DNA of 64,000 nucleotides. Origin: WHSW01 sp963767475. GTDB taxonomy: Bacteria; Actinomycetota; Thermoleophilia; Solirubrobacterales; 70-9. Each line of letters starts with the position of its first letter. Positions within the stretch are counted from its first letter, which is position 1. The translations under genes were made by a program, and so were the position numbers. The notes beneath the pieces were generated by a model. The model did not search any database. It worked only from the letters and a program-made list of their open reading frames with translations, and was not told the DNA's origin. This document shows positions 45,955 through 54,365 of the stretch, piece after piece. The DNA is taken from the NCBI GenBank assembly GCA_963767475.1, contig CAVYEI010000002.1, positions 558,001-622,000 on the forward strand. The letters are read 5' to 3'.

Positions 45955-47198
45955 GGGTTCCGCGTCGCTACCGCACGTTAGCCGTCGTGTTTGTTGCATT
46001 GTTTCTCGGTGCTCCAAGCGTGGCCATAGCTCAGGATCCGGCCACCGGCCTGGCCAGCGCCGAGGCCGAGGCTACCGAGGCACGCGCCGAGATCTCGGCC
46101 GCCGAGCAAGTTGTCAGCGCGGCCGAGACAGAGCTTGCACCGGTGGCTGATCGAGCTGCCGAGGCCAACCAGCGCGCTGAGGTCGCACTGGCCCGCGTCG
46201 ACCGGTTGGAAGAGCAGATGATCGAGCGTCGGGTCGACGCCGCTCGTGAGGTCGCCGCCATCAATTCCGAATACCGAGATGAGGTAGCCGAGCACGACGA
46301 TCACAACGAGGCCTTGATCGGCGCTGGCATCGGCTTGCTCCTCCTCGCCCTCATCGCCCTGGGCTGGGAGCAATTCCGCAGCCTGCCCGTGGTTGCGCGG
46401 CTGGCCGACGAGAAGCTCGGCCGACTGGCAGCGATTCTCGGAGTCTTGCTCCTCCTCACCCTGATCATCGGCGGAGTTCTGCTTGGCGGCAACGGGGCTG
46501 CACGTGTCGTCGGGGCCGCAGCTCTGTTGTTTGGGATCGGCTTGGTCATCGCCCTCTCTGATTGCTCGCCATTCGCTGCTGCGCGAGCGCGGCCAGGCCC
46601 AGGCCATCCTCAGCCGTGAGCGCTTGCCCCGCAAAGCCGCGCTGGTGCTCGCCGCCCTCCTGGCCCTGCTGTTTGTCGGTTCGCTGGGCTCGGCGATGAC
46701 CAGCGCTGAGCCGGAGCGCCCGACGATTGCGCCTGAGCTCGCGCAACTAGCCGAGGCTGCTCAGGGCGATCCGGCCTCCAGGCCAACCGCAGCTGTTCGA
46801 AGAGCCGCCGTTGTTGCTCGGCCCTTGGTGGCCGAGGCTCGTCAGCTGGACCAGGCCCGCCGCGAAGCCGAGCAGGCAGTCGACGATGCCAAGGACACGC
46901 TTAACGCCGCCCGCGGGCGCCTGGCCCAGGCCGAGCGCGATGCTCGCCGCTATACGCGCCTGATCGCCCAAGAGGCAGCTGCGGCGGAGCGAGAAGCTGC
47001 ACGCTGGCTGCGATCGCAGAGCGTGAAGCCCGACAGGCGGCGGCTGCCGAAGAGCAGCAAGCGCAGACCGTGACTCCGAGTGTTCCAACCGGCGGCGACC
47101 TCGACTGTGCCGACGTCGCTGACACCAACTTCCCGGTCCCGCCCGGTGATCCAAACGGCTTTGATGCCGACGGCGACGGCATCGGCTGTGAGACGTAG
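45951..47198 (+). pseudogene. exported coiled-coil membrane protein with Excalibur end, frame-broken
   Basis: From ATG 45951 the protein has a signal-like start (TLAVVFVALFLGAPSVAIAQ), an Ala/Glu coiled coil, two membrane helices (ALIGAGIGLLLLALIALGW, ILGVLLLLTLIIGGVLL) and a third. Frame shifts near 46555 and 47010 lead to LVLAALLALLFVGSLGSAMT, another Ala/Arg coiled coil and a C-terminal GGDLDCADVADTNFPVPPGD, NGFDADGDGIGCET, which is an Excalibur domain. About 415 residues in all. It overlaps the nuclease gene by four bases and is followed at once by the next gene. Confidence 0.65.
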
Positions 47199-47200
47199 CC

Positions 47201-47910
47201 GTGGCTGAGACCGCCCAGCAGGCCGAGCGGCGCCGGCAGGCGGCGGCGATCGAGGCCGCCGAGGAGAAGCTGATCAACCTCCACCTCGGTTCGTTCCCGA
47301 TCGCCAGCCAGCCCACAGCGACCCCGGCCAAGCCAGTCGACAGCCAGGCCCTTCGGACAAGTTCGCCAACGAGGTCGGCGTCCCGACGCTCGAGCGCCAG
47401 CTTGAGCCGTTCGGCTCTCCCCCGACGGCTCCAGCGGCAGCACCGGTGGACCACAAGGTGGTGATTGCTGAGTTCCGCAAGCGCGAATTGCGCGAGGTTC
47501 CTCTGATCCGGCTGGCCGAGCGCCGGCAAGCCAAGGAGGAAGCCTCGGTTGCCGCGCAAGCTGCGATCGCTGAGCAGGAAACCGAGCGAGCGGCAGCTGT
47601 ATCGATGGAGCAGGCAGGTCTCGACGCCAGATGGAAGGAGCTCGAGCGACTTCGGGCCGAGGTGGAGAAGCAGACGCATGCGGCGTCAGAGCGCGAAGAG
47701 GCCAAGCGGGCCGAGGCCGAGCGCCAAGAGCAGGCCGAACTCGACCGTGAGTGGTCTCTGCTCCTGGCCAACGATCCGCCAACGGTCGAAGAACGGCTGA
47801 TGACTGTGCTTAGCGACTGGGCCGGCGGGCGACCGCATCAACTCCTTGCGGTCACCTGCCAAGGCAAGGAAGCGCTCCTGATGATCGAGCTTGATCACCC
47901 GGAGGCCTAA
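47201..47910 (+). pseudogene. coiled-coil protein, frame-broken
   Basis: The GTG at 47201, two bases after the previous stop, gives VAETAQQAERRRQAAAIEAA and EEKLINLHLGSFPI. After a shift near 47355, FANEVGVPTLERQLEPFGS leads into VDHKVVIAEFRKRELREVPL, long Ala/Glu helices and ERLMTVLSDWAGGRPHQLLA. The product would be about 236 residues, soluble, mostly helical. Its place in the operon suggests it works with the Excalibur proteins. Confidence 0.55.
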
Positions 47911-47924
47911 TTCCAGATCAGCGA

Positions 47925-48320
47925 GCCGACTTCACCGCGGCGGGCCGGCCTACGGTCAAGAAGCGCACTCAGACCGACCGAAACCAGCTCTACTTCACCG
48001 CTCTCGGCAGTGCCGTCCTGGCCTTTGCTCGCCACGCCCTAGCCACAGCGCTCGGCCTCGAGCGAGTTGCGGTCCTGGTGGTCCGCCAGGAGGAGAGCGG
48101 GCCTCTGGCCGGCCAACTCGCCGCCATCTACTTCGGCCGCTTTGGCCGCGACGCCCCTGAGCTGGCCTCAAATCAACCGGCTGATGCAGCCGAACTGGCA
48201 GCCGATGCGCTCTTCAACGTCGGTGGTAGAACCGATGAGGTGGGCATCCTTGACCTCAGCGATCAGCCGGCTCTTCAGGCAATGCTCAATCGAGCCCACG
48301 CTCAACGGGCGGCGCCCTAA
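47925..48320 (+). CDS. hypothetical protein, start uncertain
   Basis: The frame open after 47910 reads RPTVKKRTQTDRNQLYFTAL, GSAVLAFARHALATALGLER, VAVLVVRQEESGPLAGQLAA and ends MLNRAHAQRAAP. It has the residue pattern of a real protein but no good start codon before the GTG at 48078, so either the start is at 48078 or a frame break joins it to an earlier ORF. No family is recognised. It ends the left-hand accessory region. Confidence 0.4.
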   Translation, partial: ADFTAAGRPTVKKRTQTDRNQLYFTALGSAVLAFARHALATALGLERVAVLVVRQEESGPLAGQLAAIYFGRFGRDAPELASNQPADAAELAADALFNVGGRTDEVGILDLSDQPALQAMLNRAHAQRAAP

Positions 48321-48483
48321 GCGTCGGACTCGCGGCCAGCCGGGCCTCTGGCCCGCACTCGATGGCGAACTCGCGCTCAAACAGACCGGCGAAGCCCCGG
48401 GCGGCGATGGTCGTGGCAGGCGATGTCTCCGGATGCGGGACGGTCAAATAGGGGACCTCTCGCCAGCGCTCAAAATAGGTTGC

Positions 48484-48500
48484 TAATATATTGCATATGA
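48484..48500 (+). promoter_or_regulatory. candidate GntR operator or promoter before the TSUP gene
   Basis: TAATATATTGCATATGA lies 47 bases before the TSUP start. The core ATATATTGCATAT resembles GTATACTGCATTT at the gntR start (54352) and GTATATCGCATAT at 61643. The shared part could be an operator of the FCD-type regulator; part of it may simply be a -10 box. Confidence 0.4.
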
Positions 48501-48546
48501 TCTGCGAGCCGCTACGGCGGGATGGCCGGCGCTCGAGGCGTCGGAG

Positions 48547-49359
48547 ATGGGGGCGCCGGGGGCCAGTGGCTACGGGTATGGCCGCAACGCAAAGTGCCTT
48601 CACCAATTGACGCCAGTCGAGGCAGGGGTGCTCGCCATCGCGGGCGTTGCGGCGGGTGCCATCAACACAGTCGTCGGCAGCGGCTCCCTCGTCACGTTCC
48701 CGGTGCTGTTGGCTCTCGGTTACTCACCGATTCACGCCAACGTCTCAAACAATGTTGGACTGACTCCGGGGTCGGTTTCAGGAACGATCGGATATCGACG
48801 CGAGCTCACCAATCAACATGGCCGGATCCTCGCGCTCGGAGCCTTTTCATTTGCCGGAGCTATTGCTGGCGCTGCCTTACTTCTCGTCCTCCCGGCGAGC
48901 GCCTTCAACTCGATCGCGCCGATCGTGGTTGCCGTGCCGCTGGCCCTTGTACTTCTGCAACCTCGCTTGGAGTCGGCATTGGCCCATCACCGCCGCGCCG
49001 ACGGGAGCGGTGGCCTGGTGCTTTGCGGCGTCGTCGGCCTCGCTGGGGCCTACGGCGCCTACTTCGGAGCTGCGCTGGGTGTTCTCTTGATTGCCGTGCT
49101 CGGGATCGCGATCGACGACGGCCTCCAGCGGCTAAACGCGCTGAAGAATCTGCTCGCAGCTCTCGTGAACGCGACCTCTGCCACCGTGTTCGTATTCCTA
49201 GCGGACGTCGATTGGACCGTCGCGGCTCTGCTCGGCGTCGGTTCGACAGTTGGCGGGTTGACAGCTGCGCACTTTGGACGACGCTTGCCGGCGGACATCT
49301 TGCGTGCGGTGATCGTCCTCGTCGGCAGCTTCGCCTTGGTGCAGCTGCTGATCAGGTGA
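48547..49359 (+). CDS. TSUP-family permease (TauE/SafE-like)
   Basis: The protein of 270 residues (or about 250 from a later start) has eight hydrophobic segments. The TSUP motif in the first repeat reads VAAGAINTVVGSGSLVTFPV, followed by YSPIHANVSNNVGLTPGSVS, and the second repeat has AYGAYFGAALGVLLIAVLG and RLNALKNLLAALVNATSATV. The family carries sulfite, sulfonates or other organic anions; the substrate here is not shown by the sequence. Its 3' end overlaps the convergent hydrolase gene by 8 bases. Confidence 0.85.
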   Translation: MGAPGASGYGYGRNAKCLHQLTPVEAGVLAIAGVAAGAINTVVGSGSLVTFPVLLALGYSPIHANVSNNVGLTPGSVSGTIGYRRELTNQHGRILALGAFSFAGAIAGAALLLVLPASAFNSIAPIVVAVPLALVLLQPRLESALAHHRRADGSGGLVLCGVVGLAGAYGAYFGAALGVLLIAVLGIAIDDGLQRLNALKNLLAALVNATSATVFVFLADVDWTVAALLGVGSTVGGLTAAHFGRRLPADILRAVIVLVGSFALVQLLIR

Positions 49360-50053
49360 TCCGGTCGAGGTACGCGAGGACGGTCGCGAGCGATTCGACA
49401 TCGCCGAACTTCGCGTCAATGTCGAAGAGGTTGTAGTAGGTAGCTCCCGGGACGCGGTCGCTGATCAACTCTCTGATAGCGATGGCTCTGAAGCCTTCGG
49501 CGAGTGCATCCTCACAGGTGTTTCGCACGCAGGCTGAGGCGGTGACGCCAGCCACCAGCAGCGTATCCACGCCCGCCGAATGCAGATAGCCGCTGAGGTA
49601 GGTGCCATGAAATGCGCTCGCCCGCTTCTTCACTATGAGCTGCTCGTTGCGCCTGATTTCGAGCCGCTCGTCGATTTCAACCTCGATGGAGTCCATGCGG
49701 AAAAACGCCGACTCAAACTTGTGCTGGACGAGCCCGGCGTCGGAGTTGGGGCCGGTCGGGTCAGTGAAGGCCATCGTGGTGAAGACGATGGGGATACCCC
49801 TCGGGCGCCCTGCGTCTAACAGGCGACGAGTGCCTGGAATGACGACCTCCATGTCGTCGCAGGCGTAGGGAGTTCCCGGGCGGGTCCAGGCGTTGGCTAG
49901 GTCGATGACCAGAATCGCGGGACGCGACCCAAATCCGAGCCGGCGGCGGTGGAACGACCCCTTGTCCTTATGAAGGGCAGCGTTGTAATCGACGACGGCT
50001 CTCATCGCCGCTTCGGCCTCCTCCGGGGAGCTGACCTCGAACTGGCGGGTCAC
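49352..50053 (-). CDS. isochorismatase-family cysteine hydrolase
   Basis: The GTG at 50053 overlaps the upstream stop (GTGA), giving 233 residues. The catalytic residues are Asp51 in ILVIDLANAWTRPG, Lys in QLIVKKRASAF and Cys in GVTASACVRNTCEDA, with the cis-peptide VAGVTAS. N-carbamoylsarcosine amidohydrolases and related amidases in this family have the same N-terminal extension (HRRRLGFGSRPAILVIDLAN). It would hydrolyse an amide or carbamoyl group of a small molecule. Confidence 0.85.
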   Translation of the reverse strand: MTRQFEVSSPEEAEAAMRAVVDYNAALHKDKGSFHRRRLGFGSRPAILVIDLANAWTRPGTPYACDDMEVVIPGTRRLLDAGRPRGIPIVFTTMAFTDPTGPNSDAGLVQHKFESAFFRMDSIEVEIDERLEIRRNEQLIVKKRASAFHGTYLSGYLHSAGVDTLLVAGVTASACVRNTCEDALAEGFRAIAIRELISDRVPGATYYNLFDIDAKFGDVESLATVLAYLDRIT

Positions 50054-50646
50054 GCGTGCCTGCGAGCGCGCGGGTCGGTGGCGTCGCCGCGGAACTGCGA
50101 GGCCATGAGCTGAACGACCTCCGCCGTGTCGCGGGTTGCTCGGCGACATTCATCGGGACTGACGCAGAGCTGCGGCGCGTAGCTTCTGGCGGCCGCCATG
50201 ATCACCGGCACCGCCCTGCGGACGTCCTCCGTGTCTTCGTCCACGTCGGTGGAATCCAACCCGGCCGCCGTGATCAGCCCGGATATCTCGCGCAACCGCG
50301 CCTCGGTCCAGCCAAACGGATCCGCGGTCAGGTCTTGGTCCCAATCGCGACCGATGGGCGTGGCTCCATCGGCCTCAAAGTTCACGTGGTGGTGGGCCCT
50401 GCTCAGTCGGCCCGGCTCTTCTCCGATCACGTCGAACAGATCGACGCGCCAGATCAGGCCGTCGAGGAGGAGGCCCTGTGCCGTCGACTCCGTTCCGCGG
50501 TGCGGCATCGTCACGCGTCGCAGAATCTCGATCCGTGCACCGTGCTCCTCGTCACTCTCGCCGACCTCATACCAGTGCCGGGCGACGACGGCGATCTGAC
50601 TAAAGACGAACGCTTGCTGGCCACGGGTTCCATGAGTAGCATGCAC
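50050..50646 (-). CDS. hypothetical protein coupled to the hydrolase
   Basis: The 198-residue product starts MHATHGTRGQQAFVFSQIAV or a little later. It includes LSRAHHHVNFEADGATPIGR, DLTADPFGWTEARLREI and YAPQLCVSPDECRRATRDTA. No membrane segments are present. It is co-translated with the hydrolase (four-base overlap), so it is probably part of the same reaction or a subunit. I do not recognise the family. Confidence 0.65.
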   Translation of the reverse strand: MHATHGTRGQQAFVFSQIAVVARHWYEVGESDEEHGARIEILRRVTMPHRGTESTAQGLLLDGLIWRVDLFDVIGEEPGRLSRAHHHVNFEADGATPIGRDWDQDLTADPFGWTEARLREISGLITAAGLDSTDVDEDTEDVRRAVPVIMAAARSYAPQLCVSPDECRRATRDTAEVVQLMASQFRGDATDPRARRHA

Positions 50647-50687
50647 AATATTGAATACTACCGACGCCTAGTTGACACGAGGACCGC

Positions 50688-51701
50688 GTGGCAGTCGATG
50701 TCGTGATCGAGCGCGAGAAGGCGGACGCATGGGCGCGGGCGATCGCCGACCGGATCGGGGATGCGGTCAGGGTTCTGTCGTTCGATGGGGCAAGGCCCGA
50801 CGACCCTGATATCAGCGCGGCCGAGATCGCCGTCAGCGGCTGGAACGATCATCCCAGCGTTGACTTCGATGCGATCGTCGCGCAGATGGGCAGCTTGCGC
50901 TGGATCCACAGCGTCAGCGCCGGCATAGATCACTTCGCTAGCCCCGAGCTGGTCGAGCGACGAATCGTGGTCACGAATGCCGGTGGTGCTTATGCCGAGG
51001 CGATGGCCGAGCACGCCGTCGGGGCGATGATCATGCTCGCGCAAGGCTTCCCGCAGATGATGCGCAGCCAGATGGCGCGCCGCTGGGAGTTCGATCGCCA
51101 GAGCCTCGAGGCGGTCGGGCTCGGCCGAACCCTGCGCGGGAAGGTCGCCGGAGTCATCGGCTTCGGGCGCGTCGGCCGCCAGCTAGCACCCGCCTGCCGG
51201 GGATTGGGGATGCGGGTCTGGGCGCTGCGCAGGTCGGTGCCCGATCTGACCGAAGACGCGGTCGAGCGGATGCTCGGCCCAGACAGACTCGGCGAACTGC
51301 TCGCGAACAGCGACTTCGTCGTTCTTTGCCCGTCGCTAAATCACAGCACCGAGCGGCTGATCGGTGCGCCGGAGCTGGAAACGATGAAGGCCTCGGCGGT
51401 ACTAGTCAACATCGGTCGCGGCCGTCTCGTCGATCAGCCGGCACTCGTCGATGCTCTGAGCGAGCGGCGGATCGCCGCCGCGGCGCTCGATGTGACCGAC
51501 CCAGAGCCGTTGCCGGCCGATCACAAACTCTGGACGATGGACAACGTTGTCATCACGCCCCACGTCGCTGGCGACTCTGCCTCTAGCGACGACCAGGTCC
51601 TTGGCATCTTCCTCGAGAACCTGCGCGCCTATCTCGACAGTGGCAGCGCGCAGCTACCGGACCGCGTCGAGGTCAAGGACCATCTTTTCGCCGGTACCTG
51701 A
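50688..51701 (+). CDS. D-2-hydroxyacid dehydrogenase
   Basis: The GTG at 50688 begins a protein of 337 residues. The NAD-binding motif is VIGFGRVGRQLAPACRGLGM, and the catalytic residues are Arg in LVNIGRGRLVD, Glu in DVTDPEPLPADH and His in VVITPHVAGDS. Enzymes of this family reduce 2-oxo acids to D-2-hydroxy acids or the reverse. It is transcribed divergently from the hydrolase pair with a 41-base gap containing AATATTGAATAC. A damaged copy of part of this gene lies at 54108-54225. Confidence 0.9.
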   Translation: MAVDVVIEREKADAWARAIADRIGDAVRVLSFDGARPDDPDISAAEIAVSGWNDHPSVDFDAIVAQMGSLRWIHSVSAGIDHFASPELVERRIVVTNAGGAYAEAMAEHAVGAMIMLAQGFPQMMRSQMARRWEFDRQSLEAVGLGRTLRGKVAGVIGFGRVGRQLAPACRGLGMRVWALRRSVPDLTEDAVERMLGPDRLGELLANSDFVVLCPSLNHSTERLIGAPELETMKASAVLVNIGRGRLVDQPALVDALSERRIAAAALDVTDPEPLPADHKLWTMDNVVITPHVAGDSASSDDQVLGIFLENLRAYLDSGSAQLPDRVEVKDHLFAGT

Positions 51702-51795
51702 CGAGATCGTCCCGAGCGAGCGGCGCCCGGCTCGCACCGTAGTCCTCGCTCGCATCGGCGCCTTGATCGAGGCCGGCGAACTGCTGCCGGGCCTG
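51694..51795 (+). pseudogene. relic of the 5' end of a gntR gene
   Basis: One frame reads PVPDEIVPSERRPARTVVLA, RIGALIEAGELLPG. This matches the start of the intact gntR at 54366 (PVPEETVPIERRPARAVVLD, RISAWIEGGELLPG) in about 25 of 34 positions. The likeness stops at ELLPG, before the helix-turn-helix. The relic overlaps the end of the hydroxyacid dehydrogenase gene. Confidence 0.8.
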
Positions 51796-51808
51796 ACCCG
51801 AGCAGAGG

Positions 51809-51935
51809 AGGAGTCGGTCATGGCCATCGCACCAGCGATCGCGCGGTCCAGATCGGCGTCGTCGAACACCAGCAAAGCAGCATTCCCGCCGAGCTCCATC
51901 GAGCTCCGCATCACGCCATCTTCCGCCTGTCGCAC
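51809..51935 (-). pseudogene. relic of an aldehyde dehydrogenase gene
   Basis: The minus-strand frame reads RQAEDGVMRSSMELGGNAAL, LVFDDADLDRAIAGAM. This corresponds to residues 254-289 of the intact ALDH at 56699-58189 (RQAADGVMRSSMELGGNAAF, LVFEDADLDRAVVGAM), including the catalytic-base Glu. Nothing else of the gene is left. It directly follows the gntR relic on the opposite strand. Confidence 0.85.
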
Positions 51936-51941
51936 AGCGGG

Positions 51942-52703
51942 CTACGGAGACGTAGCCAGGCGTTCGTCGAGTCCCGCCAGCAGGGTCGGCCACACTTCAT
52001 GCTGCTTGACGCCAGCATGGTCGTAGAACCCGGCATGGGTGAGACGAAGGTGTGTGCCGGTGTCTGTCGGATCGAGCTCCACGCTTACGACGGTCTCGGC
52101 CCCGGCCGTTCCGGGCATGCCGGTGACCCAGGTCAGCTCGACACGGCGGTCCTGCTTGAGCGAGAGAAAGCGCCCGTGGTGGGAGTGGCGTTGGCCCTCA
52201 TGCTCGGTCTCGAAGAAGAACGGCTCGTCCTCCTCAGCGCGCATGCGGATCTTGCCCGGGCTGGCGAACCAAGAGTCGAAGTCCTCGGTCCATGCGCGAT
52301 AGATCGCAGCGGGCGAAGCTCTCATGTCGCACTCGATCGTGAGCTGGTGTCGGCGGTCAGAAAGGTCGGGCCGGGGAAGCGGGGCCTTGTTGGTCATCGT
52401 CTTGCTCCCTTCGTCGAGGTGTTGTTCGAGCGCGTCGAGGCGGGCAGACCAGGCCACGCGATAAGGCTCCAGCCACGCGTCGACCTCGGCGAGCGGCTTG
52501 GCGCGCAGGCCGTACCAGCGCTCCCTTCCCTCCCGGCGGACCTCAACAAGACCCGCCTCGCGCAGGATCTTTAGGTGCTTGGAGACGCCCGGCTGACTGA
52601 GGTTCAGGCGTCCGACGAGGTCGTTCACGGTGCGCTCGCCGTCGCGCAGGAGACCGAGGATCTTCCGGCGGTGGGGCTCGGCCATCGCTGTGTAGGTCGT
52701 CAT
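51942..52703 (-). CDS. ArsR-type HTH fused to SRPBCC (AHSA1-like) domain
   Basis: Residues 1-90 form a winged helix (YTAMAEPHRRKILGLLRDGE, LVGRLNLSQPGVSKHLKILR, EAGLVEVRREGRERWYGL) and residues 115-253 an AHSA1-type START-like domain (HQLTIECDMRASPAAIYRAW, TEDFDSWFASPGKIRMRAEE, THLRLTHAGFYDHAGVKQHE). In many genomes these are two neighbouring genes; here they are one reading frame of 253 residues. The SRPBCC cavity probably binds a small hydrophobic ligand that controls DNA binding. An inverted repeat just upstream is its likely operator. Confidence 0.85.
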   Translation of the reverse strand: MTTYTAMAEPHRRKILGLLRDGERTVNDLVGRLNLSQPGVSKHLKILREAGLVEVRREGRERWYGLRAKPLAEVDAWLEPYRVAWSARLDALEQHLDEGSKTMTNKAPLPRPDLSDRRHQLTIECDMRASPAAIYRAWTEDFDSWFASPGKIRMRAEEDEPFFFETEHEGQRHSHHGRFLSLKQDRRVELTWVTGMPGTAGAETVVSVELDPTDTGTHLRLTHAGFYDHAGVKQHEVWPTLLAGLDERLATSP

Positions 52704-52707
52704 GGGA

Positions 52708-52731
52708 CCATATTACCACTTGGCAATATGG
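52708..52731. promoter_or_regulatory. inverted repeat, likely operator of the ArsR-SRPBCC gene
   Basis: CCATATT (52708-52714) and AATATGG (52725-52731) are perfect 7-bp arms with a 10-base spacer. It begins 5 bases before the start codon of the minus-strand regulator gene, as usual for ArsR autoregulation. Confidence 0.6.
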
Positions 52732-52969
52732 CACGGGATCGGTAGGGATCTTCGTGTTTGGGCGATCGGCAATGTGTGCCGGCCACGGGACATCAAATGA
52801 AAACATTCCGCGCGTTCGTTCGCCGCCGTGGCAGGCGGGCGCCGAGCGGCGGCGAGTCGGGCTGCGGGACGACGCTTGGCTCACGCGCGACGCGGGCGCA
52901 CGCCCCGCATGACCGGCGATCCGCGTGATCGTCCAAGGCGGAGGGCGTAGAGGAGGCGGTGCAGACGCC

Positions 52970-53617
52970 CTACCTCACCACCCTGTACTTGAGGTGGGTG
53001 ACGCCGGGCGCCTCGACGGCCCGGACCTGCTCGAGCTTCACCTCCGCGTCCGCGAGGTTGTCGAACAGGCGAGCACCGTCGCCGAGCACCACCGGAACGA
53101 CATGGAGCTCGAGTTCGTCCAGCAGTCCCGCCGCCAGGTACTGCCCAGCGACGTCGGCGCCGCCCCAAACCATCACGTCCTTGCCGCCGGCGGCCTCCTT
53201 TGCCTGCTCCAGCGCGGACTGGATTCCGTCGGTGACGAAGTGGTACGTGGTCCCTCCCTCCATCTCCACGGGATCACGCGGGTGATGGGTGACGATGAAC
53301 ACGGGGTAGTGGTAGGGAGGGTCGTCGCCCCACCAGCCCGTCCACTGCTCGTCGCCCCAGTCACCACCGCCGGGCGGCCCGAACATGTTTCGGCCCATCA
53401 CGCCGGCGCCGATATTTGCGGTCGTTTCCTCCTGGACCCGTGAGCTCTCGTTCACCTCGCCGCCCTCCTTGGCGTGGGCTTGGCGCCAGGAGGCCAGCTG
53501 AACCACCCAGTCGTGGAGCCCCTCGCCGCCCTCGCCGAGCGGGTTCTCCTGGCTCTGGTTCGGGCCGGCGACGAAACCGTCCAGCGAGATCGAGATATGA
53601 CAGCGAAGCTTGCTCAT
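52970..53617 (-). CDS. dihydrofolate-reductase-like (RibD C-terminal) protein
   Basis: The 215-residue product starts MSKLRCHISISLDGFVAGPN, the typical start of this family, and has GAGVMGRNMFGPPGG, YPVFIVTHHPRDPVEMEGGT, KDVMVWGGADVAGQYLAAGL and LDELELHVVPVVLGDGARLF. These are the NADPH-binding and core segments of RibD-C/DHFR-like reductases whose substrates are mostly unknown. It follows the ArsR-SRPBCC gene on the same strand (upstream by 260 bases) but has its own ribosome site (AGGAGGAACG). Confidence 0.85.
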   Translation of the reverse strand: MSKLRCHISISLDGFVAGPNQSQENPLGEGGEGLHDWVVQLASWRQAHAKEGGEVNESSRVQEETTANIGAGVMGRNMFGPPGGGDWGDEQWTGWWGDDPPYHYPVFIVTHHPRDPVEMEGGTTYHFVTDGIQSALEQAKEAAGGKDVMVWGGADVAGQYLAAGLLDELELHVVPVVLGDGARLFDNLADAEVKLEQVRAVEAPGVTHLKYRVVR

Positions 53618-54107
53618 CGTTCCTCCTCAGTAGACGGCTGCTGCGGCCGTAGGTTCTCGATCCTTGGCCGATTCGTGCCGGTACGCCGTTCGCCAGGGTG
53701 CTTTCGGCCCTAGACGCCGCCTCGGATCGCGGGCCACGAATCGTCCTCCCGCGGCAATATACTTAACTCAACGCATCATGGACGGCGGGAGCGTTGAAGT
53801 CGACCGCATCGCCTGAGTTGACCCTGCCGCCGGAGTTGGTCGTCGGGGCAAATTACTCGACAGTCACCATTTAATCAAAGGAAATCCTGATCAGTCGTGT
53901 CGCGGCATTCGGTCACTACGACTGCGACGAGGGGATCAACGAGCGTCCGGCATCGTGGTCGAGGGCCGAGGCGGTGTCCGCTAGGGGCCGCGACACGCGC
54001 GCCTCCCTCGCGAGCTCATGAGCGAGAGCGCGCGCTTCACTCCGTACCCGCTTGGCATTTCGAGCGCGCGTCGATTCGCGGACCAGGGAGCGAGGTTGGC
54101 GAGGAGA
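53618..54107. other. 490 bases without an intact gene
   Basis: The first part, upstream of the reductase gene, has GGCAATATACTTAACTC (about 53751), an AT-rich patch that may be a promoter. The rest has open frames with Arg/Ser-rich, motif-free translations. The relic of the hydroxyacid dehydrogenase gene follows. Confidence 0.4.
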
Positions 54108-54225
54108 TGCTGAGGACCTGGTCGTCGCTGGACGCCGAGTCGCCGGCGACAGGCGGGGTAGTCATGCCCCGGCAGCGGCTCCGGGATGGTCACATCAAGC
54201 GCGGCCGCGGCTATCCGGCACTCGC
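54108..54225 (-). pseudogene. relic of a D-2-hydroxyacid dehydrogenase gene
   Basis: One minus-strand frame reads RIAAAALDVTIPEPLPG and, after a frame change, AGDSASSDDQVLSI. The intact gene at 50688 has RIAAAALDVTDPEPLPADH and, a little later, VAGDSASSDDQVLGIF. The stretch in between with the catalytic His is lost. It shows that a second copy of this gene once stood next to gntR. Confidence 0.8.
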
Positions 54226-54352
54226 CAAGCGCCCTTATCTCAACGGCGACATCGAGCGAATGACAGCCCGCGTCGGTATGAGGCCTCACCTCTGATCGGG
54301 CGTTCTCCGGCGAGGCGGTCGAACGCCCGCAAAGAGGCGTCCGTGGTTTTTG

Positions 54353-54358
54353 TATACT
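54353..54358 (+). promoter_or_regulatory. -10 box of gntR, leaderless type, possible operator
   Basis: TATACT is followed after 7 bases by the ATG of gntR, so the transcript probably begins at the start codon. GTATACTGCATTT around it is like the sites at 48484 and 61643 and has the GTATAC core typical of GntR operators. Confidence 0.5.
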
Positions 54359-54365
54359 GCATTTC

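Noticed and set aside
48522..49436. Alternative frame of 304 codons over the TSUP gene
   Set aside because: The TSUP frame has regular membrane segments and the family motif; the other frame is Arg-rich and has none.
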